A DNA stretch of 64,000 nt from Streptomyces roseolilacinus (GTDB lineage: Bacteria; Actinomycetota; Actinomycetes; Streptomycetales; Streptomycetaceae), in assembly GCF_014649335.1 (NCBI RefSeq), contig NZ_BMSV01000010.1:186001-250000 (forward strand). The letters are read 5' to 3'. Positions 1 through 10,442 of this stretch are shown here, one piece after another. Both the position numbers and the translations under genes were made by a program. Below the pieces are notes generated by a model, which saw only the letters and a list, made by a program, of their open reading frames with translations, was not told the origin of the DNA and made no database searches. Position 1 is the first letter of the stretch; each line of letters opens with the position of its first letter.

Positions 1-173
1 GGCCGGCCGTCCTCAGCGAACTGGCGGTCACCGAGGAGCTGGCGTCCCGCCGCCTGGCGGAGGTCCCGGTCGAGGGCGCCGACCTGCGCCGCGCCCTGCG
101 CGCCGTGTGGCCGACCGGCCCCCGGCCCACGGGCCCGGCCCGCGACCTGCTGTCGCTGTCGCGGGCCCGCTGA
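1..173 (+). CDS. LysR-type transcriptional regulator, C-terminal end (partial)
   Basis: Only the last 56 residues lie in the window; the gene starts upstream of base 1. The reading frame (codons from base 3, TGA at 171-173) reads PAVLSELAVTEEL...LRRALRAVW, which resembles the last strand-helix unit of a LysR effector-binding domain, where a residue run of the form VLSE.AV..EL..G.L..V precedes a terminal LRR..AVW segment. The tail is a short Arg/Pro-rich extension. It is convergent with the amine-locus hydrolase, 17 bases away. The DNA-binding half is not visible, so the assignment rests on the C-terminus alone. Confidence 0.6.
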   Translation, partial: PAVLSELAVTEELASRRLAEVPVEGADLRRALRAVWPTGPRPTGPARDLLSLSRAR

Positions 174-190
174 ACCGCCCGGGCGGCCCG

Positions 191-864
191 TCAGGCCGAC
201 GCCGCCCGCACCAGCCCCGCCATCACGCGCGTGTCGTCGTCCATCTCCGGGTGCCACTGCACGCCCAGCACCCAGGAGCCCGGCAGTTCCACCGCCTCCA
301 CCGTGCCGTCCTCGGCGTACGCGGACGGGACCAGTCCCGCGCCGAGCCGGTCCACCGCCTGGTGGTGGTAGGTCGGCACCTCCACCGCCTCGGGGACCAG
401 CGACCCGTACCGGGTCCCCGGCACCGGCTTCACCGTGTGCCGCCCCAGCCGGCCGACCCCGGCGGTGTGCCCCTCCAGGTGCTGGAGCAGCGTCCCGCCC
501 AGGGCGACGTTCAGCAGCTGCATGCCCCGGCAGACGCCCAGCACCGGGGTGCCCGCCGTCAGGGCCGCGTCCACCAGGGCCAGCTCCCAGGCGTCGCGCT
601 CCCGCGCCGGCGGGCCCGTCCGGGGATCGCGTGCGGCCCCGTACCGCGCGGGCTCCACGTCGGCGCCGCCCGCGACCACCAGCCCGTCCAGCCGGGCCAC
701 GACCGCCGCCGCCGCGTCCGCCCCGTCCGGCGGGAGGAGCGCGGCCAGCCCGCCCGCCGCCCGGACCAGCCGCGGGTACGCGGCCGGCAGCAGCGTCGCG
801 GGCAGCTCCCACACCCCCCACCGCGCGGTGTCGAGGTACGTCGTCACACCGATCAGCGGCCTGC

Positions 865-868
<4 letters not shown>
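191..868 (-). CDS. Class I glutamine amidotransferase-like gamma-glutamyl hydrolase (PuuD-like)
   Basis: 225 residues from a GTG at 868. The fold is a class I glutamine amidotransferase: nucleophile Cys113 in the elbow LGVCRGMQ, and the His206/Glu208 pair in QWHPE. The N-terminus SRPLIGVTTY is typical of the peptidase C26/PuuD group, which hydrolyses gamma-glutamyl-GABA and related amides. The start overlaps the stop of the upstream permease by 4 bases (GTGA), so the two are translationally coupled. In this locus it would release glutamate from the oxidised gamma-glutamyl intermediate made by the GlnA-like enzyme at 3379-4755. The family call is firm; the exact substrate is inferred from context. 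Confidence 0.88.
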
Positions 869-2343
<1,475 letters not shown>

Positions 2344-2390
2344 GGTGGCGTCAGCTCCCCGCGTCGGGTCCGGCCCAATGGGATGGCCCC

Positions 2391-2400
2391 ATACCTTTGC
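2391..2400. promoter_or_regulatory. Half-site resembling the motif before the GlnA-like gene
   Basis: The 233-base gap upstream of the permease contains ATACCTTTGC (the complement reads GCAAAGGTAT). The same GCAAAGGT core occurs in the divergent promoter at 3322-3329, with AATACCTTATGG opposite it. Next to it lies a short palindrome ATGGG-N5-CCCAT at 2379-2393. This may be an operator for the GntR regulator of the locus or a promoter -10 region (TATGGG on minus). The motif is short, so it is only suggestive. Confidence 0.35.
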
Positions 2401-2576
2401 GGTGCGGCGCGGTCGGCGCAAGCCCCCGCGCGTCGCGCACCCGCCGCGCCGGGAGTCCGGGAGCCCCGGCCGCGCGCCGCGTCCCCCGCGCCTCCGCCCG
2501 CCGCGTCACCCCGCGCGCCCTGCCGTGCCGCCTCCCGCCCCGCCACCTCACCCCCGTGCGCCCCACGCCCCACGCC

Positions 2577-3302
2577 TCACGCCAGGAACCCGCGCAGCAG
2601 CGCCGCCGTCCCCGCGCAGTGCTCCCGCGCCACCTCCCGCGCCCCGTCGGCGTCGCCCTCCAGCACCGCCTCCACCAGCGCGTCGTGCTGGTGCTGGGCG
2701 TGCTCCAGGTTCCGCACGAGCAGCGGGATGCAGTCCAGCAGGTCGTTCACGGTCGCCCGGACCGCCGCGTACCGCGCCGTCAGCGTGGGCGAACCGGACA
2801 GCTCCGCCAGCGTCAGGTGCAGCAGCGTGTCCTGCCGCCGGTAGTCGTCCAGCGGCGCGTCGTGCGTGGCCCGCAGCGCCGCCCGCAGCCGCTCGGCCTC
2901 CTCGCCGGCCAGCCCCCGCGCGGCGCACAGTCCCGCGGCGCCGGTCTCCAGCACCTCCCGGAACAGCAGCGCGTCCTCCAGGTCGACCGCCGCCGTCCGC
3001 CGCCGCAGCTCCTCCTCGCCCGCCCCGCGGTCCGGGCGCAGTACGAAGGTCCCCCCGTACCGGCCGCGCCGGCTCTCCACCAGGCCCTGCTCCTGGAGCA
3101 CCTTCAGCACCTCGCGCAGCGTGACCCGGCTGATCCCCATCCGCTCCGCCAGCTCCCGCTCCGCCGGCAGCCGCTCCCCGGCGGGCACCAGGCCGAGCCG
3201 CACCACCTGCAGGATCTGCTCCAGCGCCTCCTCGAACCCGTTGCCCGCCCGCACCGGCCGCAGCACCGGCGCCAGTCGATCGGATATCCGCTCCGTCGGC
3301 AT
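2577..3302 (-). CDS. GntR/FadR-family transcriptional regulator (FCD domain)
   Basis: 241 residues. Residues about 20-95 form a winged helix of the GntR type (PAGERLPAERELAERMGISR, then VTLREVLKVLQEQGLV). The remainder is an all-helical FCD effector domain with acidic and His residues typical of its metal/ligand site (DTLLHLTLAELSGSP, EHAQHQHDALVEAV). It is transcribed away from the GlnA-like gene across a 76-base gap, the usual arrangement for a local regulator. It probably senses an amine or a gamma-glutamyl intermediate and controls both arms of the locus. The ligand is unknown; the family call is firm. Confidence 0.9.
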   Translation of the reverse strand: MPTERISDRLAPVLRPVRAGNGFEEALEQILQVVRLGLVPAGERLPAERELAERMGISRVTLREVLKVLQEQGLVESRRGRYGGTFVLRPDRGAGEEELRRRTAAVDLEDALLFREVLETGAAGLCAARGLAGEEAERLRAALRATHDAPLDDYRRQDTLLHLTLAELSGSPTLTARYAAVRATVNDLLDCIPLLVRNLEHAQHQHDALVEAVLEGDADGAREVAREHCAGTAALLRGFLA

Positions 3303-3321
3303 GTGGCCGTCCCCTTCCCAA

Positions 3322-3348
3322 GCAAAGGTCTCCGGCAATACCTTATGG
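3322..3348. promoter_or_regulatory. Candidate operator between the GntR gene and glnA4
   Basis: The 76-base divergent gap carries GCAAAGGT (3322-3329) and AATACCTTATGG (3337-3348), an inverted repeat AAGGT-N10-ACCTT. TACCTT at 3339-3344 could double as a -10 for the GlnA-like gene, which would put a repressor over its own promoter. A related sequence lies upstream of the permease at 2391-2400. Position and symmetry fit autoregulation by the GntR protein; binding is not shown by sequence alone. Confidence 0.45.
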
Positions 3349-3378
3349 CTCCCGGCTGACCCAAGGAGGACCCACCCC

Positions 3379-4755
3379 GTGGCAGACCGCACACCCCCGC
3401 TCCCCGTCGGCGAACTGCGCGCGCTCGTCGCGGGCGGTGAGATCGACACCGTCGTCCTGGCCTTCCCCGACATGCAGGGGCGGCTCCAGGGCAAGCGGTT
3501 CGCGGCCCCCTTCTTCCTGGACGAGGTGCTGGAGCACGGCACCGAGGGCTGCAACTACCTGCTCGCCGTCGACGCCGAGATGAACCCCGCCGACGGCTAC
3601 GCCATGTCCTCCTGGTCCACCGGTTACGGCGACTTCGCCCTGCGCCCCGACCCCGCCACCCTCCGCCGCGTCCCCTGGCACCCCGGTACGGCCCTCCTCC
3701 TCGCCGACCTCGCCTGGCACGACGGCGCCCCCGTCGACGCGGCGCCCCGCACGATCCTGCGCCGCCAGCTGGAGCGGCTCGCCGCCCGCGGCTACACCGC
3801 CCATGTCGGCACCGAGCTGGAGTTCATCGTCTTCACCGACACCTACGAGCAGGCGTGGGACGCCCACTACCGCGGCCTCACCCCCGCCAACCGGTACAAC
3901 GTCGACTACTCCATCCTCGGCACCGGCCGCGTCGAGCCCCTCCTGCGCCGCATCCGCACCGAGATGGCCGGCGCCGGGCTGACCGTGGAGTCGGCCAAGG
4001 GGGAGTGCAACCCCGGCCAGCACGAGATCGCCTTCCGCTACGACGAGGCCCTCACCACCTGCGACCACCACGCCGTCTACAAGACCGGCGCCAAGGAGAT
4101 CGCCGCCCAGGAGGGCGTCTCCCTCACCTTCATGGCCAAGTACAACGAGCGCGAGGGCAACTCCTGCCACATCCACCTCTCGCTCCAGGACGCAGACGGC
4201 CGGAACGTCCTGGCCGGCGACGGCCCGCCCGGCACCCCGGCCGCCCTCTCGCCCGTCATGCGCCACTTCCTCGCCGGCCAGCTCGCCGCCCTCCGCGAGT
4301 TCTCCCTGCTCTACGCCCCCCACGTCAACTCCTACAAGCGGTTCCAGCCCGGCTCCTTCGCCCCCACCGCCGTCGCCTGGGGCCACGACAACCGCACCTG
4401 CGCCCTCCGTGTCGTCGGCCACGGCCGCTCCACCCGCTTCGAGAACCGCCTGCCCGGCGGCGACGTCAACCCGTACCTCGCCGTCGCCGCGCTCGTCGCC
4501 GCCGGCCTGCACGGCATCGAGCAGCGCCTCGAACTCCCCCCGCCCTGCACCGGCAACGCCTACGCCGGCGACCACGCGCACGTCCCCGTCACCCTGCGCG
4601 AGGCCGCCGGACTGTGGGAGACCAGCGCCCTGGCCGAGGCCGCCTTCGGCGGCGACGTCGTCGCCCACTACCTGAACATGGCGCGCGTCGAACTCGCCGC
4701 CTTCGACGCCGCCGTCACCGACTGGGAACTGCGCCGCTCCTTCGAACGCATGTGA
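3379..4755 (+). CDS. glnA4: Gamma-glutamyl-amine synthetase, GlnA4-type glutamine synthetase paralogue
   Basis: 458 residues from a GTG preceded by AAGGAGGA at 3363-3370. Glutamine-synthetase-fold motifs are all present: a beta-grasp N-terminus with FPDMQGRLQGKR, metal-site ELEF (146-149), GECNPGQHEIAF with Glu209 and Glu216, ATP-site HIHLSL (264-269), and the C-terminal NRLPGGDVNPY. Length and N-terminus fit the GlnA2/3/4 group rather than housekeeping GSI, and there is no recognisable adenylylation loop. The S. coelicolor member at this locus, GlnA4, is reported to join glutamate to ethanolamine. The 7-base gap to the aldehyde dehydrogenase indicates an operon. The substrate is inferred from synteny and neighbours. 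Confidence 0.85.
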   Translation: MADRTPPLPVGELRALVAGGEIDTVVLAFPDMQGRLQGKRFAAPFFLDEVLEHGTEGCNYLLAVDAEMNPADGYAMSSWSTGYGDFALRPDPATLRRVPWHPGTALLLADLAWHDGAPVDAAPRTILRRQLERLAARGYTAHVGTELEFIVFTDTYEQAWDAHYRGLTPANRYNVDYSILGTGRVEPLLRRIRTEMAGAGLTVESAKGECNPGQHEIAFRYDEALTTCDHHAVYKTGAKEIAAQEGVSLTFMAKYNEREGNSCHIHLSLQDADGRNVLAGDGPPGTPAALSPVMRHFLAGQLAALREFSLLYAPHVNSYKRFQPGSFAPTAVAWGHDNRTCALRVVGHGRSTRFENRLPGGDVNPYLAVAALVAAGLHGIEQRLELPPPCTGNAYAGDHAHVPVTLREAAGLWETSALAEAAFGGDVVAHYLNMARVELAAFDAAVTDWELRRSFERM

Positions 4756-4762
4756 GGCCGCC

Positions 4763-6127
4763 TTGACCACCGAGCTCCACGTCCTGAACCCCGCCACCGA
4801 GGAGCACCTCGCCACCGTCCCCGCCACCGGCGCCGCCGGGGTGGACGCCGCCGTCACCCGCGCCGCCCGCGCCCAGCGCGCCTGGGCCGCCGCCGCCCCC
4901 GCCGACCGCGCCCGGCTCCTGCGCCGCTTCGCCGCCACCGTCGACGACCACCTGGAGGAACTGGCCCTCCTGGAGGTGCGCGAGGCCGGCCACACCATCG
5001 GCGACGCCCGCTGGGAGGCCGGCAACGTCCGCGACCTCCTCGACTACGCCGCCGGGGGAGTGGAGCGGCTGACCGGCCGCCAGATCCCGGTACCCGGCGG
5101 CGTCGACGTCACCTTCCTCGAACCCCTCGGCGTGGTCGGCGTCATCGCCCCCTGGAACTTCCCCATGCCGATCGCCGCCTGGGGCACCGCCCCCGCCCTC
5201 GCCGCGGGCAACGCCGTCCTCCTCAAACCCGCCGAGGCCACCCCGCTCACCGCGCTCCGCCTCGCCGAACTCGCCCTCGACGCCGGCCTGCCCGAGCACC
5301 TCTTCCAGGTGCTCCCCGGCGAAGGCCCCGTCGCCGGCGCCGCCCTCGTCGCGCACCCCGGCGTCGCCAAGATCGTCTTCACCGGCTCCGCGCGCGTCGG
5401 CAAGGGCGTCATGGCGCGGTGCGCCGACCGCGTCAAGCGCGTCACCCTCGAACTCGGCGGCAAGAACCCCAACATCGTCTTCGCGGACGCCGACGTCGAG
5501 GCCGCCGCCCTCGCCGCCCCCGCGGCGTTCCTCGACAACGCCGGCCAGGACTGCTGCGCCCGCACCCGCGTCCTCGTCCAGCGCACCGTCCACGACCGGT
5601 TCCTCGAACTCCTCGCCCCCGCCCTGGAGAAGGTCGTCGTCGGCGACCCGGCCGACGAGGCCACCCGGATGGGCCCCCTCATCTCCCGCGCCCAGCTCGA
5701 CCGCGTGCGGTCCTACGTCCCCGACGGCGCCGACGCCCTGCGCGGCAGCGCCCCCGAGGGCCCCGGCTTCTGGTATCCGCCGACCGTCCTCACCGGCGTC
5801 GCCCCCGACGCGCCCGTCGCCACCGAGGAGGTCTTCGGCCCCGTCGCCGTCGTCCTCCCCTTCGACGACGAGGACGACGCCGTACGCCTCGCCAACGCCA
5901 CCGACCACGGCCTGTCCGGCTCCGTCTGGACCCGCGACGTGGGCCGCGCCCTGCGCGTCGCCCGCGGCGTCCAGGCCGGCAACCTCTCCGTCAACTCCCA
6001 CTCCAGCGTCCGCTACTGGACCCCCTTCGGCGGCTTCAAGCAGTCCGGCGTCGGCCGCGAGCTGGGCCCCGACGCCCTCACCGCCTTCACCGAGACCAAG
6101 AACGTCTTCATCAGCACGGAAGGCTGA
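4763..6127 (+). CDS. NAD(P)-dependent aldehyde dehydrogenase
   Basis: 454 residues from a TTG at 4763, the only initiator close to the glnA4 stop. It has the ALDH fold: PWNFP (130-134), the cofactor-site FTGSARVG, general base Glu230 in LELGGK, and catalytic Cys264 in GQDCC. EEVFGPV lies in the C-terminal half. It is slightly shorter than the usual 480-500 residues but has no missing motif. Within the operon it would oxidise a gamma-glutamyl aldehyde to the acid, as PuuC does in putrescine catabolism. TTG may keep its output below that of glnA4. Confidence 0.9.
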   Translation: MTTELHVLNPATEEHLATVPATGAAGVDAAVTRAARAQRAWAAAAPADRARLLRRFAATVDDHLEELALLEVREAGHTIGDARWEAGNVRDLLDYAAGGVERLTGRQIPVPGGVDVTFLEPLGVVGVIAPWNFPMPIAAWGTAPALAAGNAVLLKPAEATPLTALRLAELALDAGLPEHLFQVLPGEGPVAGAALVAHPGVAKIVFTGSARVGKGVMARCADRVKRVTLELGGKNPNIVFADADVEAAALAAPAAFLDNAGQDCCARTRVLVQRTVHDRFLELLAPALEKVVVGDPADEATRMGPLISRAQLDRVRSYVPDGADALRGSAPEGPGFWYPPTVLTGVAPDAPVATEEVFGPVAVVLPFDDEDDAVRLANATDHGLSGSVWTRDVGRALRVARGVQAGNLSVNSHSSVRYWTPFGGFKQSGVGRELGPDALTAFTETKNVFISTEG

Positions 6128-6130
6128 CCC

Positions 6131-6922
6131 ATGACCGAGACCACGGGCACCCCCGTCTGCCGCCGCCTGGTCGGGCGCACGGCCGTCATCACCGGCGCCG
6201 GCAGCGGCATCGGCCTCGCCACCGCCCGCCGCCTGGCCTCCGAAGGCGCCCGCGTCGTGTGCGGCGACATCGACGAGACGACCGGCAAGGCCGCCGCCGA
6301 CGCGGTCGGGGGCCTCTTCGTCCGCGTCGACGTCACCGACCCCGAGCAGGTCGAGGCGCTGTTCGGGGCCGCGTACGACACGTACGGCAGCGTCGACGTC
6401 GCCTTCAACAACGCCGGCATCTCCCCGCCCGAGGACGACTCGATCCTGGAGACCGGACTGGAGGCGTGGAGGCGCGTCCAGGAGGTCAACCTCACCTCCG
6501 TCTACCTCTGCTGCAAGGCGGCCATCCCCCACATGCGCCGCCAGGGCCGCGGCTCCATCGTCAACACCGCCTCGTTCGTGGCCCGCATGGGCGCGGCCAC
6601 CTCGCAGATCTCGTACACCGCGTCCAAGGGCGGCGTCCTCGCCCTCTCCCGCGAACTGGGCGTGCAGTTCGCCCGCGAGGGCATCCGCGTCAACGCCCTG
6701 TGCCCCGGCCCCGTCGACACCCCGCTGCTGCGGGAGCTGTTCGCGAAGGACCCCGAGCGCGCCGCGCGCCGCCTCGTCCACATCCCGGTCGGCCGGTTCG
6801 CGGAGGCCGAGGAGATCGCCGCCGCGGTCGCCTTCCTCGCCAGCGACGACGCGTCCTTCGTCAACGCCACCGACTTCCTCGTCGACGGCGGGATCTCCGG
6901 TGCGTACGTCACCCCGCTCTGA
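6131..6922 (+). CDS. Short-chain dehydrogenase/reductase (SDR)
   Basis: 263 residues, classical SDR. The Rossmann glycine motif TGAGSGIG begins at residue 21, NNAG at 93-96, and the catalytic Ser148-Tyr162-Lys166 set lies in NTAS and YTASK. Asp47 in GDID after strand 2 predicts NAD rather than NADP. It starts 3 bases after the aldehyde dehydrogenase stop, so it is the third gene of the glnA4 operon. An SDR is what would be needed to turn the terminal hydroxyl of gamma-glutamylethanolamide into the aldehyde used by the preceding enzyme. That role is inference; annotation pipelines would call it 3-oxoacyl-ACP reductase-like. Confidence 0.88.
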   Translation: MTETTGTPVCRRLVGRTAVITGAGSGIGLATARRLASEGARVVCGDIDETTGKAAADAVGGLFVRVDVTDPEQVEALFGAAYDTYGSVDVAFNNAGISPPEDDSILETGLEAWRRVQEVNLTSVYLCCKAAIPHMRRQGRGSIVNTASFVARMGAATSQISYTASKGGVLALSRELGVQFAREGIRVNALCPGPVDTPLLRELFAKDPERAARRLVHIPVGRFAEAEEIAAAVAFLASDDASFVNATDFLVDGGISGAYVTPL

Positions 6923-6942
6923 GCGCTGACTACCCTGACCGC

Positions 6943-7854
6943 ATGAGCATGACGACACCGCCGGGCTGGTACCCGGACCCGGCCGCACCCGCGGTGGAGC
7001 GCTGGTGGGACGGCACCGCGTGGACCGGGCACACCCGCCCCGCGGGCGGCGCCGGGCCCGCGGCGGCCGTCGTGCCCCCCGGGCGGTTCGGCGGCCGGGG
7101 GACGCGGATCGCCGTCGCGGCGCTCGTCGTGGCGGCGGTCGTGGCCGCCGCGGTCCTCCTCCGCCCCGGCGGCGACCGGGCCCCGGACGCCCAGGGACCG
7201 CCGGCCTCCGCCGCGCCGTCCGCCCCCGCCCCGGCGCCGCCCGCCCCGCGCACCCCGGACGCCGGGCCGTCCCCCGCCCCGAGCGAGGACGGCTCCGTCC
7301 TGGCCGACCAGCTCAACGGCATCGCCCTGCCCCTGCCGAAGGGCTGGGAGAAGGCGGAACCGGGCATCGACCAGGCGCCGACCATGGTCACCACCGGCGA
7401 CCACCAGTGCCCCGGCGGTACCCGCCTGTGCCGTCCGGGCCGCGTCCTGTCCCGCACCCTCGCCTCCACCGCCCCCACCCACCGGGAGATGGCCGAACAG
7501 GACGTCGCGGAGGCCGCCGAGCAGCTGTACGGCGAGGACGTCCTCGGCAACAAGCCGTACGGGGGCGTCACGGCCCACCGGGTCGTCGCCGCCCGCCAGG
7601 CCGTCGTCGCCGGCCGCACCGGCTACCTCGTCCGCTGGCGGGTCACCACCGGCAAGGGCCCCGGCGGCTACGTCCAGTCGCTGGTCTTCCCGTCGCCGGG
7701 CGGGGTCGGGCAGCCCGTCGCCGTACGGTTCGCCTTCGACGCCGGGCCGGACGGGCCGCCGCTCTCCGCCATGGACGAGATCACCCGGGGCATCCGCCCC
7801 CTCGACGGCTCCACCGGCGGCGGCGTGGGCAGCAGCATCGCCCCCGGCGGCTGA
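6943..7854 (+). CDS. DUF2510 membrane-anchored protein with extracytoplasmic domain
   Basis: 303 residues. The N-terminal PPGWYPDP...RWWDGTAWTGHTRP is the DUF2510 signature found in many actinobacterial membrane proteins. One transmembrane helix (about residues 62-77, rich in Ala/Val) is followed by a Pro/Ala linker and an exported domain of about 190 residues beginning LNGIALPLPKGWEKAE, with two Cys in CPGGTRLC likely to form a disulfide. Two in-frame ATG codons (6943, 6949) are possible starts. It ends 4 bases before the converging gene. Function is unknown; a lipoprotein-like envelope role is plausible. Confidence 0.75.
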   Translation: MSMTTPPGWYPDPAAPAVERWWDGTAWTGHTRPAGGAGPAAAVVPPGRFGGRGTRIAVAALVVAAVVAAAVLLRPGGDRAPDAQGPPASAAPSAPAPAPPAPRTPDAGPSPAPSEDGSVLADQLNGIALPLPKGWEKAEPGIDQAPTMVTTGDHQCPGGTRLCRPGRVLSRTLASTAPTHREMAEQDVAEAAEQLYGEDVLGNKPYGGVTAHRVVAARQAVVAGRTGYLVRWRVTTGKGPGGYVQSLVFPSPGGVGQPVAVRFAFDAGPDGPPLSAMDEITRGIRPLDGSTGGGVGSSIAPGG

Positions 7855-7858
7855 CCCG

Positions 7859-9061
7859 CTACAGGAACGTCCGCCCCTCGCCGCGGTAGGTGGGCACGAC
7901 CGCCGCCACCCGGTCGCCCTCGACCAGGTGCAGCCGGTCGAACCGCTCGCACAGCTCGCCCGCCTTCGCGTGCCGGAACCACACCTTGTCGCCGATCAGC
8001 AGGTCGTCGGCGGCCGAGCCCAGCAGCGGCGTCTGCACCTCGCCCGGCCCCTCCAACGGGTCGTAGCGCAGCCCCTCCGGCAGGTACGGCACCGGCAGCC
8101 GGTCCCGGCCCGCCGCACCCGACGCCGGGTACCCGCCGCCCAGCACCGTCACGACGCCCACGCCCGGCCGGCGCACCACCGGCTGCGCGAACAGGGCGGC
8201 GGGCCGGCCGCTGAACGACGTGTAGTGGTCGAACAGCCGGGGCACGTACAGCCCCGACCCCGCGGCGACCTCCGTCACTGCGTCCTCGGCCGCCGTGTAC
8301 TGCACGCTCCCGGTGCCGCCGCCGTTGACGAACTCCAGGTCCGGCGCGACGGCCCGTACGGCCGCCACCACCGCCGCCCGCCGCCCCGCCAGCTCCCGCC
8401 GCGCCGCCGACTGCATCAGCCGCACCGCCCGCGACCGCACCGGCCGGTCCTCGACCGCGTCGCCGACCCCCGCGACGTGCCCCTCGTACCCCATCAGCCC
8501 CACCAGCCGGAACCCCGGCCGGCGCGCCACCGACCGGGCCAGCTCCGCCACTTCGGCCGGCTCCCGCAGCGGCGACCGCAGCGCGCCGATCCGTACGCGC
8601 CCGCCGAGCAGCCGCAGCGAGGTGTCCAGCTCCAGGCAGACCCGCACCTCCTCCCGGCCGTCCCCGCGCGCCGCCTCGACGAGGTCCAGCTGCGCCGGGT
8701 CGTCCACCGTCACCGTGACCGACCGCGCGAGCTTCGGGTCGGCGGTCAGCTCCGCGAAACCGGCCCGGTCCGCCGACGGGTACGCCAGGAGCACGTCGCC
8801 GAAGCCGGACCGCGCCAGCCACAGCGACTCCTCCAGCGTGAACGACATCACCCCCGCGAAGCCGGGCCGCGCCAGCGCCCGTTCCAGCAGCGCGCGGCAG
8901 CGCAGCGACTTGCTCGCGACCCGGACCGGCTTGCCCCCGGCACGGCGCACGAGGTCGTCGGCGTTGGCGTCGAAAGCCTCCAGGTCGACGACGGCGAGCG
9001 GGGCGTCGAGCCCCGCGGCGGCCCGGTCGTAGCGGGCGCGGTCAGCGGCACGGGGAGTCAT
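7859..9061 (-). CDS. PLP-dependent amino acid deaminase/aldolase (alanine racemase N-terminal fold)
   Basis: 400 residues. An alanine-racemase-type barrel starts LDAPLAVVDLEAFDAN and carries the PLP lysine in PVRVASKSLRC near residue 50. The segment GYEGHVAG and the C-terminal beta domain with LGGGYPASG and GDKVWFRHAKAGELCERF resemble the D-threonine aldolase/D-serine dehydratase group, whose metal site uses a late His-x-Cys type pair. Here the late residues are HAKAGELC, so the metal site should be checked. Likely acts on a D-amino acid. The substrate cannot be told from sequence. Confidence 0.8.
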   Translation of the reverse strand: MTPRAADRARYDRAAAGLDAPLAVVDLEAFDANADDLVRRAGGKPVRVASKSLRCRALLERALARPGFAGVMSFTLEESLWLARSGFGDVLLAYPSADRAGFAELTADPKLARSVTVTVDDPAQLDLVEAARGDGREEVRVCLELDTSLRLLGGRVRIGALRSPLREPAEVAELARSVARRPGFRLVGLMGYEGHVAGVGDAVEDRPVRSRAVRLMQSAARRELAGRRAAVVAAVRAVAPDLEFVNGGGTGSVQYTAAEDAVTEVAAGSGLYVPRLFDHYTSFSGRPAALFAQPVVRRPGVGVVTVLGGGYPASGAAGRDRLPVPYLPEGLRYDPLEGPGEVQTPLLGSAADDLLIGDKVWFRHAKAGELCERFDRLHLVEGDRVAAVVPTYRGEGRTFL

Positions 9062-9245
9062 GGGCCAGAGCGTGCCAGACCCCGTTACCAGTGGGTAGGG
9101 GGCGTGGACGGGACGTTCCGGTCAGATCCGTCCCGACCTGCGGCCGCGTTCCCGCGGGCCCGTCCACAGCCTTTAGAGTGACGCCTACACGCCGGTGAAC
9201 GGGCCTGCCCCGACGGCGTCTCCGGTACGAGGACGAGGGGGGCGG

Positions 9246-10442
9246 ATGAGCACCGAGGCACGGCGCCCGGCCCCTCGGCCCGAGTCCCCCGCGGAGACCA
9301 CCACCCGCCTCCGCCCCATCCCCCACCAGCCCCCCGAGGGCGCGCCCCGCGCCGGGGACCGGCCCGCGCGGGCCGGCGCCCCGCCGGCGCCCCGGACCCC
9401 CGACTCCCCGGCCCCCGGCGCCCCTTCGGCCCCACCGGGACCGGATACCCCGCCCGCCGCGGGCCCCGCGGCGCCGGCGGGCGGCGTCCCGGCACCCCGG
9501 CCCGCCGGCCGGCCGGACACCCCGCCCGCCGCCGCCCCGCCGCCCCCGACCGCCCCGCCGCCCCCGGCGCGGACGCCCGCCGGGCCCGGACCCCTGGCGC
9601 ACCCGTTCGGGTACGGGGCTCCGCCCGAGGCCCCCCACGAGACGACCGTGCAACTGCGGCCGGTCCGCGAGCCGCGGCGGATCGCGCGGATGCCGGCCGC
9701 CGTCGTGTGCCTCGTCCTCGGGCTGGGGCTGATCGCCGGGGCGGCCGCCGGCGCCTGGGTCCTCCGGGGACCCGACGGCACACCGGACCGCACGGCCTAC
9801 ACCGAGGCCGCCACGCTCTGGCACAGCACCCCCGTCGACACCCTCTTCCCGCGCACCCTCGCGGGCGAGGGCGCCGGCCCGGGCGGGGCGGACCGCGCCT
9901 GGACGCGCGTCGCCGTCGCGCCCGACGCGCCCTGCGCCACCGTGCTCCAGCCGCAGCTGGCCGCCGCCCTCGCGCCCGCCGGCTGCCTGCGCGTGCTGCG
10001 CGCCACCTACGCGGACGCGACGTCCAGCAGCGTCACCACCGTCGGGATGGTCTTCATGGAGACCGACACCGCCGGCATGACCGCCCTGCACGCCCGTTTC
10101 ACCGACGGCGGCCTCGACGAGGACCCCGACCTCATGCCCCCCGCGCTCGCCGCGCCCGGCACCGTCGCCGCCCGGTTCGGCAACGTCCAGCGCGCCAGCT
10201 GGCACGTGAAGGTCCTCACCGAGGTCCCCGTCGTCGTGTACGGCGTCTCCGGCTTCGCGGACGGCCGCGCCGTGCCGCGGCCCCAGCCGGCCCGGCAGGC
10301 GATGGCCAAGGGCCAGACGACCGCCCCCGCGCAGGCCGGGCTCGGCCACGAGGCGCACGGCGTCGCGGACCGGGTGGAGAAGGGCCTGCGCACGGTGGTC
10401 ACCCGGGCGACCGAAGGGCCCGAGCGGAAGGAGGACCGGTGA
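9246..10442 (+). CDS. Proline-rich single-pass membrane protein coupled to a mycosin-like protease
   Basis: 398 residues. Residues 1-140 are a Pro/Ala-rich cytoplasmic region, followed by one transmembrane helix near 155-177 (MPAAVVCLVLGLGLIAGAAA) and an exported domain with paired Cys (APCATVLQ and AGCLRVLR). No catalytic motif is visible. The stop overlaps the GTG of the downstream subtilisin-like protease, so the two are coupled and probably interact. The arrangement recalls regulatory or substrate partners of actinobacterial mycosins. I do not recognise a named family. Confidence 0.7.
   Translation: MSTEARRPAPRPESPAETTTRLRPIPHQPPEGAPRAGDRPARAGAPPAPRTPDSPAPGAPSAPPGPDTPPAAGPAAPAGGVPAPRPAGRPDTPPAAAPPPPTAPPPPARTPAGPGPLAHPFGYGAPPEAPHETTVQLRPVREPRRIARMPAAVVCLVLGLGLIAGAAAGAWVLRGPDGTPDRTAYTEAATLWHSTPVDTLFPRTLAGEGAGPGGADRAWTRVAVAPDAPCATVLQPQLAAALAPAGCLRVLRATYADATSSSVTTVGMVFMETDTAGMTALHARFTDGGLDEDPDLMPPALAAPGTVAARFGNVQRASWHVKVLTEVPVVVYGVSGFADGRAVPRPQPARQAMAKGQTTAPAQAGLGHEAHGVADRVEKGLRTVVTRATEGPERKEDR

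Noticed and set aside
4715..6988. 757-residue minus-strand frame opposite the aldehyde dehydrogenase and SDR
   Set aside because: Gly/Asp/Val-rich shadow with no family features; the plus-strand enzymes have all their catalytic motifs.
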